A model generated the notes under the pieces. It was not told where the DNA came from and did not search any database. It saw only the letters and a list, made by a program, of their open reading frames with translations. The position numbers and the translations under genes were made by a program. From Denticeps clupeoides (lineage: Eukaryota > Chordata > Actinopteri > Clupeiformes > Denticipitidae), in NCBI RefSeq assembly GCF_900700375.1, contig NC_041717.1:16319090-16383089 (forward strand): a stretch of 64,000 bases of DNA, given 5' to 3'. Shown piece by piece: positions 21,859 through 34,099 of this stretch. Numbering within the stretch: position 1 is the stretch's first letter; every line of letters begins with the position of its first letter.

Positions 21859-24800
21859 CTCCTCCCACATCTAGTGTGAACTGAAGGGGCCTGTGTATTC
21901 TGCGGGCATGTGCAACTGACCTGCTCTGATCTACCCTCAACAAGATCTGAAGGGCTAGGGAGAGTAAAACGCTGGTCAGCGGGCAAGTGTGACATGTCAT
22001 GTTCTGGGTCATGTGTTGTGTCATGGAGTAGTGCATCTGTGTTCAGCGATGTGTTGTGTAGAGCATCTGTGCCTCCAGAAATGCGATTGGCTGCAGAGTC
22101 TTCAGAGACACTGTCAAGAGGCTCATCTGATTGGACTTCATCCATATTCACAGGTAAGGCCTCCCTAACAACATCATCCAGAAGGAAGCTTCCGTTCTCT
22201 ACCTCCGCTTGATCTGGTGATTGCCTGAGCCAGTCCATGGTGCGCATGTGAGAATCCTCCGGATTATCCGACGCAACAGAGCTCCGAACATTAATATAGG
22301 AAGCAGTGGACTGTGAGCCCCCAAGAGATGCTTGGTCCTTTTCTTGATCAGCGGTCAGGAAGTCAACAGGAAGCAGTAAGATTCTGTGCACAACCTTTTC
22401 TTTCCCTGTGACAGCATCTCTGATTCTGTACACATTGATCGCTGATCTTACTGACACCACATCGAAGGGAGTCGAGCCCCACCGGTCAGCAATCTTCCTC
22501 TTACCCTTCTCACCACGGTTAGCCAGCAACACCCTGTCACCTATACCCAGCGGTAGTCCTCTAACCTTTCAGTTGTAGAGTCTGGCTTGGCGGTCTTGTT
22601 CTCTGATGGCATTCCTCTGGGCAATCTGTGCTGCTTCAGAGAGGTCCCTCTTCAAATGATGCACAAACTCATGGTGGCTGACAACACTGGTATCCTTCAG
22701 TACATGATGGAACATGACATCAACGGGCAACCGTGGGATTCGCCCAAACATTAGGTAAAATGGTGCGAAGCCTGTTGTCTCGTGTACTGTGGAGTTATAA
22801 CAGAAAGTCAACATATGTAGCATTTGCGGCCACTTGGACTTGGACTTTGGTGGAAGAGCTCTAATCATGCCCCCTAAAGTTCTGTTAAATCTCTCTGTGA
22901 TGCCATTACCCATAGGGTGATAAGGAGTCGTATGAGATTTTTGCACACCTGCCATCTCCAACAGATCCTTAAGAAGCCGACTCTCAAAGTTAGCTCCCTG
23001 ATCTGAATGGATTCTTTTGGGGAACCCGTAGACGCAGAAAAATTTATCCCATAGACAGCGGGCAACTTGCTTCGCAGACTGGTTATGGCAGGGAAAAGCT
23101 AGGGCCAGCTTTGAAAAATTGTCTGTAACAACAAGGACATCAACAGTTCTCTTGTCGTTCAACTCCGCTGTCCAAAAATCAATACACACGAGGTCCATTG
23201 GAGCCGAAGTGCGTATGTTCTCGAGAGGGGCACGTGCATCAGGTTCAGGAGTCTTCCCCAAGATGCATCTCTGACAGTGTTTGACATAGTTCGTGACATC
23301 TCTCTGCATGCCTGTCCAGAAAAATCGTTCACTGGCCAGAGAGAGTGTTCTTGATCTGCCCTGGTGACCCGCAGAATCATGAACTCCATGCAGGACTTGC
23401 TGCTTCAGAGCTTCAGGAATAACAAACTGAAAAATCCTCCTGTTCATTTGTCTGTCTCTTTTCACTCTATAAAGAAGTCCATCTCGAACCTTCAGTTTCC
23501 TCCAGTGTTTCAACATCCTGAGAACACAACTTGACTCAGCAGCTCTCTCACGCCCATCAGGTCTCCTGTGTCGTTGAACATAGAAAAGGACCCGGCTCAG
23601 TACACTATCTTGTTGCTGCAGATTGTACAGTTGACTTTGGGGAATGACAATAGATGGATCCTCTTCAGGCAGTGATTCCACACCGCCAGTCCGATGAGCA
23701 TCCAGCACTGCTGACACCTCCTCAGAGCTTATGGCTCCTCCACAGGATAGATGGGGATCCTGTTCGGGACTCTGGGCGCCATCAGCATTGCTATTGGCTG
23801 TCTTAATGTTTTGACAGTTGGTGGTGAGCCGGAAAGCACCCTGCACTGTGCCGGTGACAATCCCATTGACTTCATCCAACAAGGACAGGTAAGACTCCCT
23901 CACTAAGCGATGACTCACACAGGATTGGACAAACGGCTCACGGCTCAAGGCATCGGCAACAGTGTTCTTAGACCCTGGCACATACTTCAGGTCAAAATCA
24001 TAAGCCGCGAGTTTGGCCACCCATCTTTGTTCACACGCATCCAACCTGGGCTTAGTCAGGACGTAGGTCAAGGGGTTGTTATCCGTCCATGCTGTGAATT
24101 GGACCCCTTTTAGCCAATGGGAAAACTTGTCACATATGGCCCACTTCAGGGCTAGGAACTCAAGCCTATGAGCTGGGTAGTTTAACTGGGCACGTGACAG
24201 TGTCTTACTAGCAAAAGCAACTGGCCTTGCAACGTCTTCACCAGGCTGGAGCTGGGAAATAACGGCACCAAGCCCATCAAATGAAGCATCCACGGCCAGG
24301 ATGAATGGACTCCTGAAGTCAGGATGAGACAGAGTCACAGTATGTGAGAGATCGTGCTTCAGTGTCTCAAACGCTACCTGACACTCAGGCATCCAGTCGT
24401 CTGGTGTGAGCTTCACCATGTTGTGGCGTCTTTTCTTTGATTTTCTTCCTCTGTGGGCTTTACCTTCAGTCTTTGACTCTGAGAGAAGCTTAAAAAGAGG
24501 TCTAGCCTTCGCAGAACAATCTTCAATAAAGTGCTGATAGTATAGCACCATCCCCAAGAAGGATCGAATCTTCTTCTGTGAGTGTGTGACACCATCACTG
24601 TCCATCAAATCAGACACCTGAATATGGCTTATGGCTTCAATCTTTGCAGGGTCTGTCTGCACTCCTGATTCAGAGATGACATGTCCGAGGAATCTTACGG
24701 TCTTGCGCATAAGATAACACTTTTTAGGGGCCAACTTGAGGTTATGATTCTTCAAACGAGAGAAAACCAACTCCAAGCGCTCAAGTGCCAGCTGTTCTGT

Positions 24801-26552
24801 TGGGGCGAAGACCATGAGATCATCTAAGTAACATAATAGACTGGTGAAGTTCTCATCTCCGAAGATCGATAGCATCATGCGCATGAATGTAGCCGGACTA
24901 TTTGACAGACCTTGAGGCATCCGATTATATTCATGTAGACCAAAGGGAGAGGAAAAAGCGGTGTACTTCTTATGATCTTCAAAAACAGGCACATTATAGA
25001 ATCCGGACGTGAGATCCATGGTAGAGAAATAGGCATTACCTCCCAGTGCAGCAAGTGCATCAGCTTGATGAGGCAACGGATGTGCGTCTTTCAGTGTTTT
25101 TGCGTTGAGACACCTGAAGTCAGCGCAAATGCGCACATCACCGTTCTTTTTCGACACAAGAACAAGTGGTGATGCATAATCACTGGTGGACTTCCGAATT
25201 ATGCCTTTCTCTTCCATATCATTGATGGCTGTCCTCAACTTTTCATAATGGTTTGGCGGCACTCTGCGGTAAGGCAGACGGAAGGGTCTTTCATCCACCA
25301 AGTGTATTTTGTGCACGAAATCAGACGCCTCACCACAGTCCAACTTATGGCGTGAAAAAATGGTCTCATATCTCTTAACGGTCTGAAAAAGCTTCACTCT
25401 CCATGGGTCTGAGACTTCACATGCGTCCAGGTCTAAGTCCTGTAGACCAAGCTCAGCCAATGCCTCTCTCACATCCTGTTTGGACATCGACGCTGAAGTG
25501 TCAGCCAAGGATTGGGTAAAGGATTGGATGGTTTCTGGCTGTGAAAGGTCTTCAGTAGCGATGCAAGGAAACACGTCTGCCAATTTAGTGTTCTTCTTCA
25601 ACACTACATGCTCAGTGGTGGGATTCATGAGCTTCACTGGCAGCCATCTGTCACCCCACATTGGCGCAACAACTTTGCCAACAATTACTTTACTAGGCCT
25701 ACATCTTGACAGAGTGGGCTCCACTATCACTGTGCTACCCACAGATATAGGTGCTGACGCAGGGAGTTTTCCCCAACCAAGATACTCACTCTGCGGCCGT
25801 AAGACGACACACTTCTGCAACTTCAGCGTGCCAACTTTGTCCGGGACTGTCTCGCCTCTCCATCTCACCGTGTTGGAAAGGAGAGAGAAAAAGTGGTGAC
25901 AGTCCTTATTACCGCCATCTGTAGGTGCAGCCATTAGCCGCCAGTAGCTGTCAGTCTTTCTCATTAGCTCTAGTATTTTCTTAATGGCGTTGCTGCCAAG
26001 TATCATGTCATCAGACTGCCCAGGCACGACAAGCATTGGGACAACCATCCTACAATCATACACTACAATGTCCACATCATACACCGCTTTGGGTGTCACC
26101 TGATGACCTCCACATCCAACAATGATGACATTGTCAGCAGGATACTTTCTCAGGTCACGGTTATGCTGAAGGAGACGTGCCTCTGCCGCTTCGCTCAAGG
26201 TGCATGCCATGGAACCGCTGTCTATCATTGCTTTCAACGTAACATTTGCTGCTGACACAGTAGTATAGAACAAACTATCAGACTTTTGAACTTTATGTAA
26301 GCCCTGAAATACAACAGTCATGTCAGAGGATGCTGTAGAGCTAAACGACCTGTATGTTGACTCATAGTCATCTTCACTGGGAGGTTTACTAACAGGATCT
26401 GCACCGTCCTCCCTTGGACGCAGATCCATTAGTTCCCGATTGCGCAGACTTAAGCAGGGGACAGTTGCGCCTGGAGTGGTCAGGTGAATGGCACTGGAAA
26501 CAGAGCCTGTTGTCACGGCAATGTGATAATGTGGAGTGAGTGGCATCTCCAC
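21786..26552 (-). mobile_element. pol region of the Ty3 element
   Basis: Recognisable parts in order along the minus strand: an aspartic protease-like motif (MIDSGSMACTLS), reverse transcriptase with YLDD, RNase H (LAVDASFDGLGAVIS), integrase zinc domain (HDSAGHQGRSR, then HCQRCILGK) and the integrase core (VTDNFSKLA, HSDQGANFES, GITERFNRTLG). The end of the region approaches or overlaps the 3' LTR. Treated as a fossil; no expression implied. Confidence 0.9.
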
Positions 26553-28557
26553 ACACAGTACATGGCAGGCTGTTCAGGCCACCTATCCTAGGAAGTCTAG
26601 GCCTGGACTGCTTGTTCGACACAGCCTGAGCTGTGGCGGACTTGTCTAGCAAAACTTTCTCCAACATGGAGATGACACGTTCAAGAGCGGAAGACTCACT
26701 TATCTTGGCTGCTTGGGAATCCTGCATGTCAGGTGAAAAGCCATCTGCTTCCATCAGGCTAACCCTGTTCACGCGTACATTGTCATCAGGCCTTTCGCTC
26801 ACAGCTGTGGCACCACTCTTTGAACTGACCTCAGAGTGGTATTCATCCAGCACAGCTTGGACTTCTTCGGCAGACCACTTATCAATTGTCTTTGACCTAA
26901 AGGTCATGGCTGTCAGGATCCGGTCCGAAATGGGGGTTACATTGTTGTCCTGTGTAATGTTCCCTAATCGTTTTCACCTGTGTTAATTGTATAAAGCTGC
27001 CCTGTTCGTTTCTGTCCGCTGTCAGGTCTTTAACGTTATGTTCCATGTTCACCAGTGTCTACGTCTCGGATGTCTCCCCTGTCTTGTGATTCACCACAAC
27101 GCATGCGGACGGCGGACGAGGTGCCGGTACCAAACTGGCCCGAAGCCGTCTGCGCTGGACAGCCGCCGCTCGTCCATCTGGAATACCGGACCATTCATTC
27201 AGTCATTTATCACTCCTCCCTGTTCATCTTTTCTCTCCTAGAATCGATTCCGTTCGATTCCTCTTGTCCACTCGGACCATTTAAGACTGTGTTTTGGACT
27301 TTCCTCCCTACATGGAGCACTTTTTCTGGCCCGCCAGGTGTCGTGCCATAGGAGGGGGGATTCTGTCAGGATCTGGTCTGAAATGGGGGTTACATTGTTG
27401 TCCTGTGTAATGTTCCCTAATCGTTTTCACCTGTGTTAATTGTATAAAGCTGCCCTGTTCGTTTCTGTCCGCTGTCAGGGCTTTAACGTTATGTTCCATG
27501 TTCACCAGTGTCTACGTCTCGGATGTCTCCCCTGTCTTGTGATTCACCATTAAACCCCTGTTCCGTGATGTCAGGTGAAAGCGTCCTCCATTCCTCGTCA
27601 TTCCTCGTCACTCTTCGTCCTCCTCTCCGTTCACCTGCCACGTCATGCCCGCATGGTCGTGACAATGGCTAGCTCTTTGGATGGACAGTTCCTGATAAAC
27701 ATACGCGTTACTTCTAAAACAGGACTGTCTAGCGTTTTACCTTGTTCTTTGAGATGATCAACAGCGACATCAGCTGCTCTATTGAGTCTCAGCCAGTAGT
27801 CATAGGCATCCTCACCACTCTTTGGCAGAGTAATGTAGAAGTCTGCTAAGGGTAAGGGTGAACAGGGGACAATAGCAAAATGTTTGCACAGCAGACCATA
27901 GATAGCCTCAGGATTCTGAACGATATTAATGCCACTATTCCTCGTTCCAAACTTCACAACATCTTTCGCTCTGCCTCTGAGATGAGTGAGTATTTCTTCA
28001 GCCTGTTGCTCAACTTTGATATTTGTCTTCTTAATGTAGCTTCTCATAAGGTCTTCCCACTCACGCACATTCACAGTGTCTGTGCCATCACCCCTGAAAG
28101 GAGGTGGCTCCTTCACCTTCCTGTGAGGCACAAATTGGACTTGTGACAGGTCCAAACTCTGTGTGTATGTGTTGGTGGACGTGACCTGTGCTTGTGAAAT
28201 TTTAGGTGTGGGTGCAGTGCATTTTGGGTCTAGGCGTGCAATTATGCTATCCACCAACTGCTGTCCAACATCTCTTATTATGTCACTCATCTGACTCACT
28301 ACAATAGGTGACTGGGGAGTGGGGGCTGACCCAGATGTATCAATAACCTGTGTGATCGGTGTGTGCTCAGTGTGGTGGCTATGAGAAGAAGCCCTGTCCC
28401 CACTAACTATAGGGGCCTCTGTGGCATCTTGACTATCACCCCTGATGTGAACATCATTCCTCTGAACAGCACTATCGAACCTCAACACTGGAATCCCCCT
28501 ACCCCTACCTACAGAGTGGCTAAGTGGAGTACTGAAAAGCTGTGGTCTGAAGCTCAT
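26389..28557 (-). mobile_element. gag region of the Ty3 element, interrupted by a nested element
   Basis: The upstream part lies before the nested insertion and the downstream part holds two CCHC-like zinc knuckles (CTVCGDATH, CFQCHSPDHSRRNC), usual for nucleocapsid. The nested element at 26911-27664 splits it. Confidence 0.8.
26911..27664 (+). mobile_element. Small LTR element nested in the Ty3 gag
   Basis: A second LTR element in the opposite orientation, without recognisable gag or pol. The right LTR is about 27364-27664 (starts TGTCAGGATC, ends TCGTGACA). A partial left LTR begins at 26911. A purine tract (AGGAGGGGGGATTC) precedes the right LTR, as in sushi-type gypsy elements. The target duplication is ATGGC (26906-26910 and 27665-27669). 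It is younger than its Ty3 host; LTR sequences are very alike. Non-autonomous fossil. Confidence 0.85.
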
Positions 28558-28760
28558 GTTGAGATATTAATCAACAAACCAGTATCAAATACGATCAGAA
28601 AAGTTCAACAAGAAAAATGTACCAGAAATAAAAATCGAAACAAATATCCAATAGTCTATTATCTATTACAGGAGCAATGTGACACAATAGGCTGCCCACC
28701 ACACAATATGCAGAAGATGTCAATTAGAATGGTCCTGGGCCGGGCGAAGATCCAACTCGA

Positions 28761-28775
28761 CGAGTCACGGCACCA
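28761..28775 (-). other. Primer binding site matching tRNA-His
   Basis: On the minus strand the 15 bases TGGTGCCGTGACTCG start one base inside the 5' LTR edge. They are complementary to the 3' end of vertebrate tRNA-His including CCA. Confidence 0.8.
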
Positions 28776-28776
28776 A

Positions 28777-29778
28777 TGTGACGGGTTCACCTCCGCAGCA
28801 CCATTCTACCGGTTCCACGCACACCATTAGACACTTGGATAGCCGGGTGGTTCACGAATTCCCTTTTTATTTTCTGTAATACATGCAAGGTACAGTGGAG
28901 TAGGTGGGAATTAGCCTACAGTTGGTCTGGATAACTCTCTCCATTCAGTGTCCTGAATTGCTTTTTTCTTTTACAACTTCATGCAGATACATACTTGGTT
29001 GTAAATGTAATAAAAGGTACAAATAAGCAAAACAACTAAATAAGGCCTCTCACTTTGGTGATCATATAGTGATGTGAAAAGCACTGAACACTTAAGCATA
29101 ATGTACTCAAAACTCTTAGCATCTGCATTAATACATTTTATCCGTAGCACCAGGGATAATTCAAGTGAACCTTTTTTCTTAGAATTAAACAAGAAACCAC
29201 ATGAACACAGTGAAACATGAGACTGACCAATACAAATACAAATACATTTACTGAGTGGTGTACTACCAGATTAGCACCTAACTAACTAATTTATATGAAC
29301 GAATCTTAACAGATATAACATAACCCAAAACTTTTGGTAGAACCATATAACATTATAAAAACACAAGAAAATCCAAACGATATCCAAACGATAATACATG
29401 CAAGGTACAGTGGAGTAGGTGGGAATTAGCCTACGGTTGGTCTGGATAACTCTCTCTGGGTAGAGTGGGTAGAAGAAAATTAGCATGCTAATCAAACAAG
29501 TAAATCAACCTAAAACTACGGATATACATGTCATGGAATCAGCTCAAAATAGTGAGCAAGAATCGCTACCCAAACTGCATGAAAAATAATGACTTCTGTG
29601 TTCTTATAACCCAGTAAAACATAGTTTTAGCCAGACCTCTAAAACGTGACCAACCCATTCAGTGTCCTGAATTGCTTTGAGCAATTTCATGCGATCTCCT
29701 ACTACACTGTACCTTGATACCACTAGAGGGCGTCATTGCACCATTTTAAATCATTTAACCACATACTACTCTGTTACA
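28777..29778 (-). mobile_element. 5' LTR of the Ty3 element (right side)
   Basis: About 1.0 kb, from TGTGACGGG to TGTTACA on the plus strand, followed by the TAAA target duplication. Matches the left LTR. A CTCF-like motif lies at 29720-29733. Confidence 0.88.
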
Positions 29779-29814
29779 TAAAGATAATACAGTGTGTGTG
29801 GTGTAAACAGTTGT

Positions 29815-29947
29815 CACGTGACACGAGTCTGAGATTCTTTCACTTTCTTATTATTCCGGGTTAAATATGCAGCATTGGAAGCGTAACGCCGCTACTGACG
29901 TAACGCCGTGCTGATGACGTCACCAAGCCCCCAGGTTTCGCTTTCAC
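29815..29947. promoter_or_regulatory. Promoter-like island with ISRE, CRE and E-box motifs, spacer 1
   Basis: Clustered motifs: CACGTG (29815-29820), TTTCACTTTC (ISRE type, 29838-29847), TGACGTAA (29896-29903), TGACGTCA (full CRE, 29915-29922) and GGTTTCGCTTTCAC (ISRE type, 29934-29947). The same island lies at 61922-62061. It is missing from spacers 2 and 3. No gene start can be assigned; the next gene-like sequence downstream is partial tars1 copy B. Confidence 0.5.
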
Positions 29948-30051
29948 ACGCCGCTGATATTTTCATTTTTCCGTCTAAAACTTCTAAATTCACTCACGCA
30001 AGTAACTGCGCACCAGCGATGCTCGGGGTTCAAGCTGATTTTTATTACACA

Positions 30052-30136
30052 CAGTACAGGCCAAAGGTTTGGACACAACTTCTCATTCAATGTGTTTTCT
30101 TTATTTTCATGACCATTTACATTTGTAGATTCTCAC
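30052..30136 (+). mobile_element. Truncated Tc1 left end at the spacer 1 / copy B junction
   Basis: Starts CAGTACAGGCCAAAGGTTTG and stops after GATTCTCAC, where the sequence switches directly into tars1 intron 11 (TTTAGAATGCAAAATC). It is a duplication breakpoint. Confidence 0.85.
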
Positions 30137-33090
30137 TTTTAGAATGCAAAATCTTTGCAAAGTGATTGTGATACACAGCACACGGTGACACAACAAAATG
30201 TGTCCTCTGCTTTTAACCATCACCATTGGTGAGCAGTGGGCAGCCATGACAGGCACCCGGGGAGCAGTGTATGGGGACGGTGCTTTGCTCAGTGGCACCT
30301 TGGCGGATCGGGATTCGAACCGACGGGTCCGCTTCCTTAACCAGACAAGTGTAAATTTTAAGATATTTGGCTTGAAAATTAAGGATTATAAGGACTGACT
30401 CGGTAGAGGATCTCATGGGTGGAGTTGAGTTTCTGGTTTATTCCATTCAACACGCCAAGCTGCCGATTTTCAACAACAATGACTTAAACGCCATTTGAGT
30501 TCTATAACCATTTCAAAGGCCCTTTCAGCACCCAAAATTTATATTGAACGTTTCTTTATACGGGAGTTGATGGAAATTCTACTTTTTGGTCTTGGAAAAG
30601 TCAGGGAAGTCTGACTTACAGTGGGAACGCTGGAGTTAATTAGCCTCCGTTCTCTCCCCCAGTCTCATGTTTGACCACCGGCCGCGCTCCTGGAGGGAGT
30701 TGCCATTGCGGATGGCTGACTTTGGAGTCCTCCATCGTAACGAGCTGTCGGGCGCGCTCACCGGCCTGACCCGCGTACGCCGCTTCCAGCAGGACGACGC
30801 CCACATTTTCTGCACCATGGACCAGGTGACTTGACCAACGAGGGGAGACGAAACTGTTGATGCCTGGTGATGCCAGGGGGTCGTTGACTTTTATTTCTGC
30901 TTCTGCTCATACGTCCACAAGATAGAGGAAGAGATCAAAGGATGCCTGGACTTCCTGCGCACCGTCTACGACGTGTTCGGCTTCACCTTCAAACTGAACC
31001 TGTCCACCAGGCCAGAGAAGTTTCTGGGTGAGGTGGAGGTCTGGAACCAGGCGGAAAAGGTACAGCCGATCCCATGCCACGGCAGGAAAGTGTGTAGAAA
31101 AGGTCACTCCCACACATGAGATACAGACGTATCGAAAAAAAAAAAAAGACTGTCATTGTGAAACACTGCAGCACAGCACACAGTGACACAATGAAATGTG
31201 TCCTCTGCTTTTAACCATCACCCTTGGTGAGCAGTGGGCAGTCAGTTCGAGATTCGAACCAGCCACCTTCCCTATATGGTCCATATGGGTCAGTTTCCTT
31301 ATGCGCTAGGCCAATGTCTCTATTTCGTTTTCCCTAACTAAATGGCATATCACTGATGTTGTACAAGTTATTGAATGTGATTTGTAATGTTTTAAGTATG
31401 TGCATAGTTTTAATGAAATTGTTTAGTGTGTAAAGTGTATCCAGTGGTGCTTTATTTGTTTCCAGCAACTGGAGAACAGCCTGAATGAGTTTGGAGAGAA
31501 GTGGGTGCTGAATCCAGGAGACGGGGCCTTTTATGGGCCGAAGGTAGAAATTTTCTAATGGCTCCCTCACGCAAATAAGCCTGGTGCTTTGTGAATGTTG
31601 CCCTTCATCGCAATCTTGTCATTGATCAGATCGACATTCAGATCAAGGACGCCATTGGTCGATACCACCAGTGTGCCACGATCCAGCTAGACTTCCAACT
31701 GCCCATCCGCTTCAACCTCACCTTTGTCAGGTACCCTCTGCTTTGGGCAATTTATATTTTGTTTTTCATGTGATTTCTTTTCTCAGTAGTTCACTGAAGA
31801 GACAGAAACGTTTTTTCCCCACCTAACTTACAGTGACCCCAAGTGGTCAAATCAGGGAACTACATATATTTCTATATAGTGAACAGAACTAAACTGTGAC
31901 CAAATTATGTCTGTTTTTGAAGCCATGATGGGGATGACAAGAAGCGGCCAGTGATCATCCACAGAGCCATCCTGGGCTCCGTGGAGAGGATGATTGCCAT
32001 CCTGACAGAAAACTACGGTGGAAAGTGGTACGTCTGAGCAAGCTTCAATAACCTGTGGCAGGGACACGGTGACACGGAGGAATAAACAGGTTGTGGCCCC
32101 ACCTCCAAAATTGTCAGGGTGGGGCTATGGCTTACTTTGTCCTACATTCTCATCACTATTACAAATGATGAAATTTGATTTAGAGTAAGGCGTGTGTATG
32201 GTGATGCTGTAACTCCTCCCCTGTCAGGCCTCTGTGGCTGTCTCCTCGTCAGGTGATGGTCGTGCCTGTTGGACCAACGTGCGAAGAATATGCTCAAAGG
32301 GTAAAAAAAAAGAAAAGATCTTACCAGAATCTTGCATACTTTGCGCACACCTGACCACGCGCACTGGCTCCGCCCATCAGGTACGGCAGGAGTTTCACAG
32401 CGCTGGACTGATGACTGACGTGGACCTGGATCCTGGCTGCACCCTCAACAAGAAGATCAGGAACGCCCAGCTGGCGCAGTACAACTTCATCCTGGGTGAG
32501 TGACCTTTGAACTTTGAACCTCGGTGCGTTCCGCAGCACTGTGACGTTACCTTGCTCCTGCTCAGTGGTCGGGGAGAAGGAGAAGGCCAGCGACACGGTG
32601 AACGTGCGCACGCGCGACAACAAAGTGCACGGCGAGCGCACCGTCAGCGACTGCATCGAGCGGCTGAAGCAGCTGAAGGCCGGCCGCGCCCGAAACGCCG
32701 AGGAGGACTTCTGAGTCGGGATGGATTTCCTATGAGCAGCGACCTGGATTTTATTCCCAACTCTGTTCTCTCTGGCATCTTGTTTTGTGTGGAACGACAA
32801 TTTTTAAAAATTTGTTTATACGTTAACAGAAAAAAGATGTTGTGCGTTCTGTATGGATCTTTGTCACATCTCTTGCGGGTTTTTACTTCTGCGCTCATCG
32901 CCTGGTCCACTTCACCTAGGGCTTCATTTCCATGTCTAATAAAATCAGTTCTTCAGCAATAAAGATCTGTTTCTAAATATAAATGTGATCGTATTACTAC
33001 TGTACGCAGTCACAGACATTCAACTGACCTTTATGAACGATTAGTGACGCGTTAACAAACAGAAGTCATCAGTAAGTAGTCATCACGCAA
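30137..33090 (+). pseudogene. Partial tars1 copy B (exons 12-19)
   Basis: Begins inside intron 11 and keeps exons matching 12-19 at 30663-30825, 30922-31059, 31466-31543, 31630-31730, 31923-32027, 32228-32300, 32381-32495 and 32566-32714, all with GT/AG sites and stop codon intact. It would cover residue 418 to the end: part of the catalytic core with motifs 2 and 3 and the anticodon-binding domain, without editing domain or the first zinc ligand. It lacks the tars1 promoter and start exon. Identity to tars1 is very high. It carries the family B SINEs but not the intron 11 family A SINE. Probably a non-functional partial duplicate. Confidence 0.9.
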
Positions 33091-33140
33091 GTAACTGCGC
33101 ACCAGCGATGCTCGGGGTTCAAGCTGATTTTTATTACACA

Positions 33141-33655
33141 CAGTACAGGCCAAAGGTTTGGACACAACTTCTCATTCAATGTGTTTTCTTTATTTTCATG
33201 ACCATTTACGTTGGTTGATTCTCACTGAAGGCATAAAAACTATGAATGAACACATGTGGAGTTACGTACTTAACAAAAAGTGGAGACCTGGCCTCCACAG
33301 TCACCGGACCTGAACCCAGTCCAGATGGTTTGGGGTGAGCTGGACCGCAGAGTGAAGACAAAGGGGCCAACAAGTGCTAAACACCTCTGGGAACTCCTTC
33401 AAGACTGTTGGAAAAGCATTTCAGGTGACAAAGAGTGTGCAAAGCAGTAATCAGAGCAAACGGTGGCTATTTTGAAGAAACTAGAATATAAAACATGTTT
33501 TCTGTTATTTCACCTTTTTTTGTTAAGTACATAACTCCACATGTTTTCATTCATAGTTTTAATGCCTTCAGTGAAAATCAACCAACGTAAATGGTGCTGA
33601 AAATAAAGAAAACACATTGAATGAGAAGGTGTGTCCAAACTTTTGGCCTGTACTT
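33141..33655 (+). mobile_element. Tc1/mariner remnant, unit 2
   Basis: The same element as 15734-16246 with the same internal deletion; its right end reads CCTGTACTTT, shared with unit 4. Confidence 0.85.
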
Positions 33656-33817
33656 TATATATTTGTCCAAACCTCAGCGCCTGATTTTATTAAACTAGTC
33701 ATGACAAAAATGTGTCAGCAGGGGGCGCAGAGGCACAAATTCTAATTTAACAGTTGGGGAAAAAAATTGATTTATAAACAAAACAAAAATTCCCGCCAAC
33801 ACGTTCAGACATGACAG

Positions 33818-33831
33818 GTTACCATGACAAC
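33818..33831 (+). promoter_or_regulatory. RFX X-box-like motif, MIF4G copy B
   Basis: GTTACCATGACAAC, followed by an inverted CCAAT (CTGATTGGACG), identical to copy A. A CTCF-like motif lies upstream at 33714-33731. Confidence 0.5.
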
Positions 33832-34099
33832 CGTAAACAAAACACAGAGTCCTGATTGGACGAGGAGCTCTTAATTAAATAAAACGTGTTAAAAAGTTTC
33901 AGTTGCTTGCCAACCTCACTTGACTGCTTGCGGCCGCTCGCTTTCAAGCCTTTTTCTCGAAATCTCGAACTGCTACATTTTTATTGTTAATTCTATTGCT
34001 TCTTACAACCCAATTCCACAATTTGAACTTGCTTTTTCTTCCAGGATACTGTAGTTGCGTGTTATTGTTGTGTTATTAACACTTTTTCTTTTCAGCACC

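Larger units (their letters stand above)
20633..29778 (-). mobile_element. Ty3/gypsy LTR retroelement, about 9.1 kb
   Basis: A minus-strand element bounded by LTRs starting and ending TG...CA, with a 4-base target duplication TAAA (20629-20632 and 29779-29782). The matching site in units 2 to 4 is empty (near 38256, 49776 and 61878), so insertion followed the tandem duplication. Parts in minus order: 5' LTR, tRNA-His primer site, gag, protease-RT-RNase H-integrase, 3' LTR. The domain order RT-RNase H-integrase places it in Ty3/gypsy. LTRs look about 1-2% different by eye, so it is young. It is a fossil with about two interruptions, one being a nested LTR element. Confidence 0.92.
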
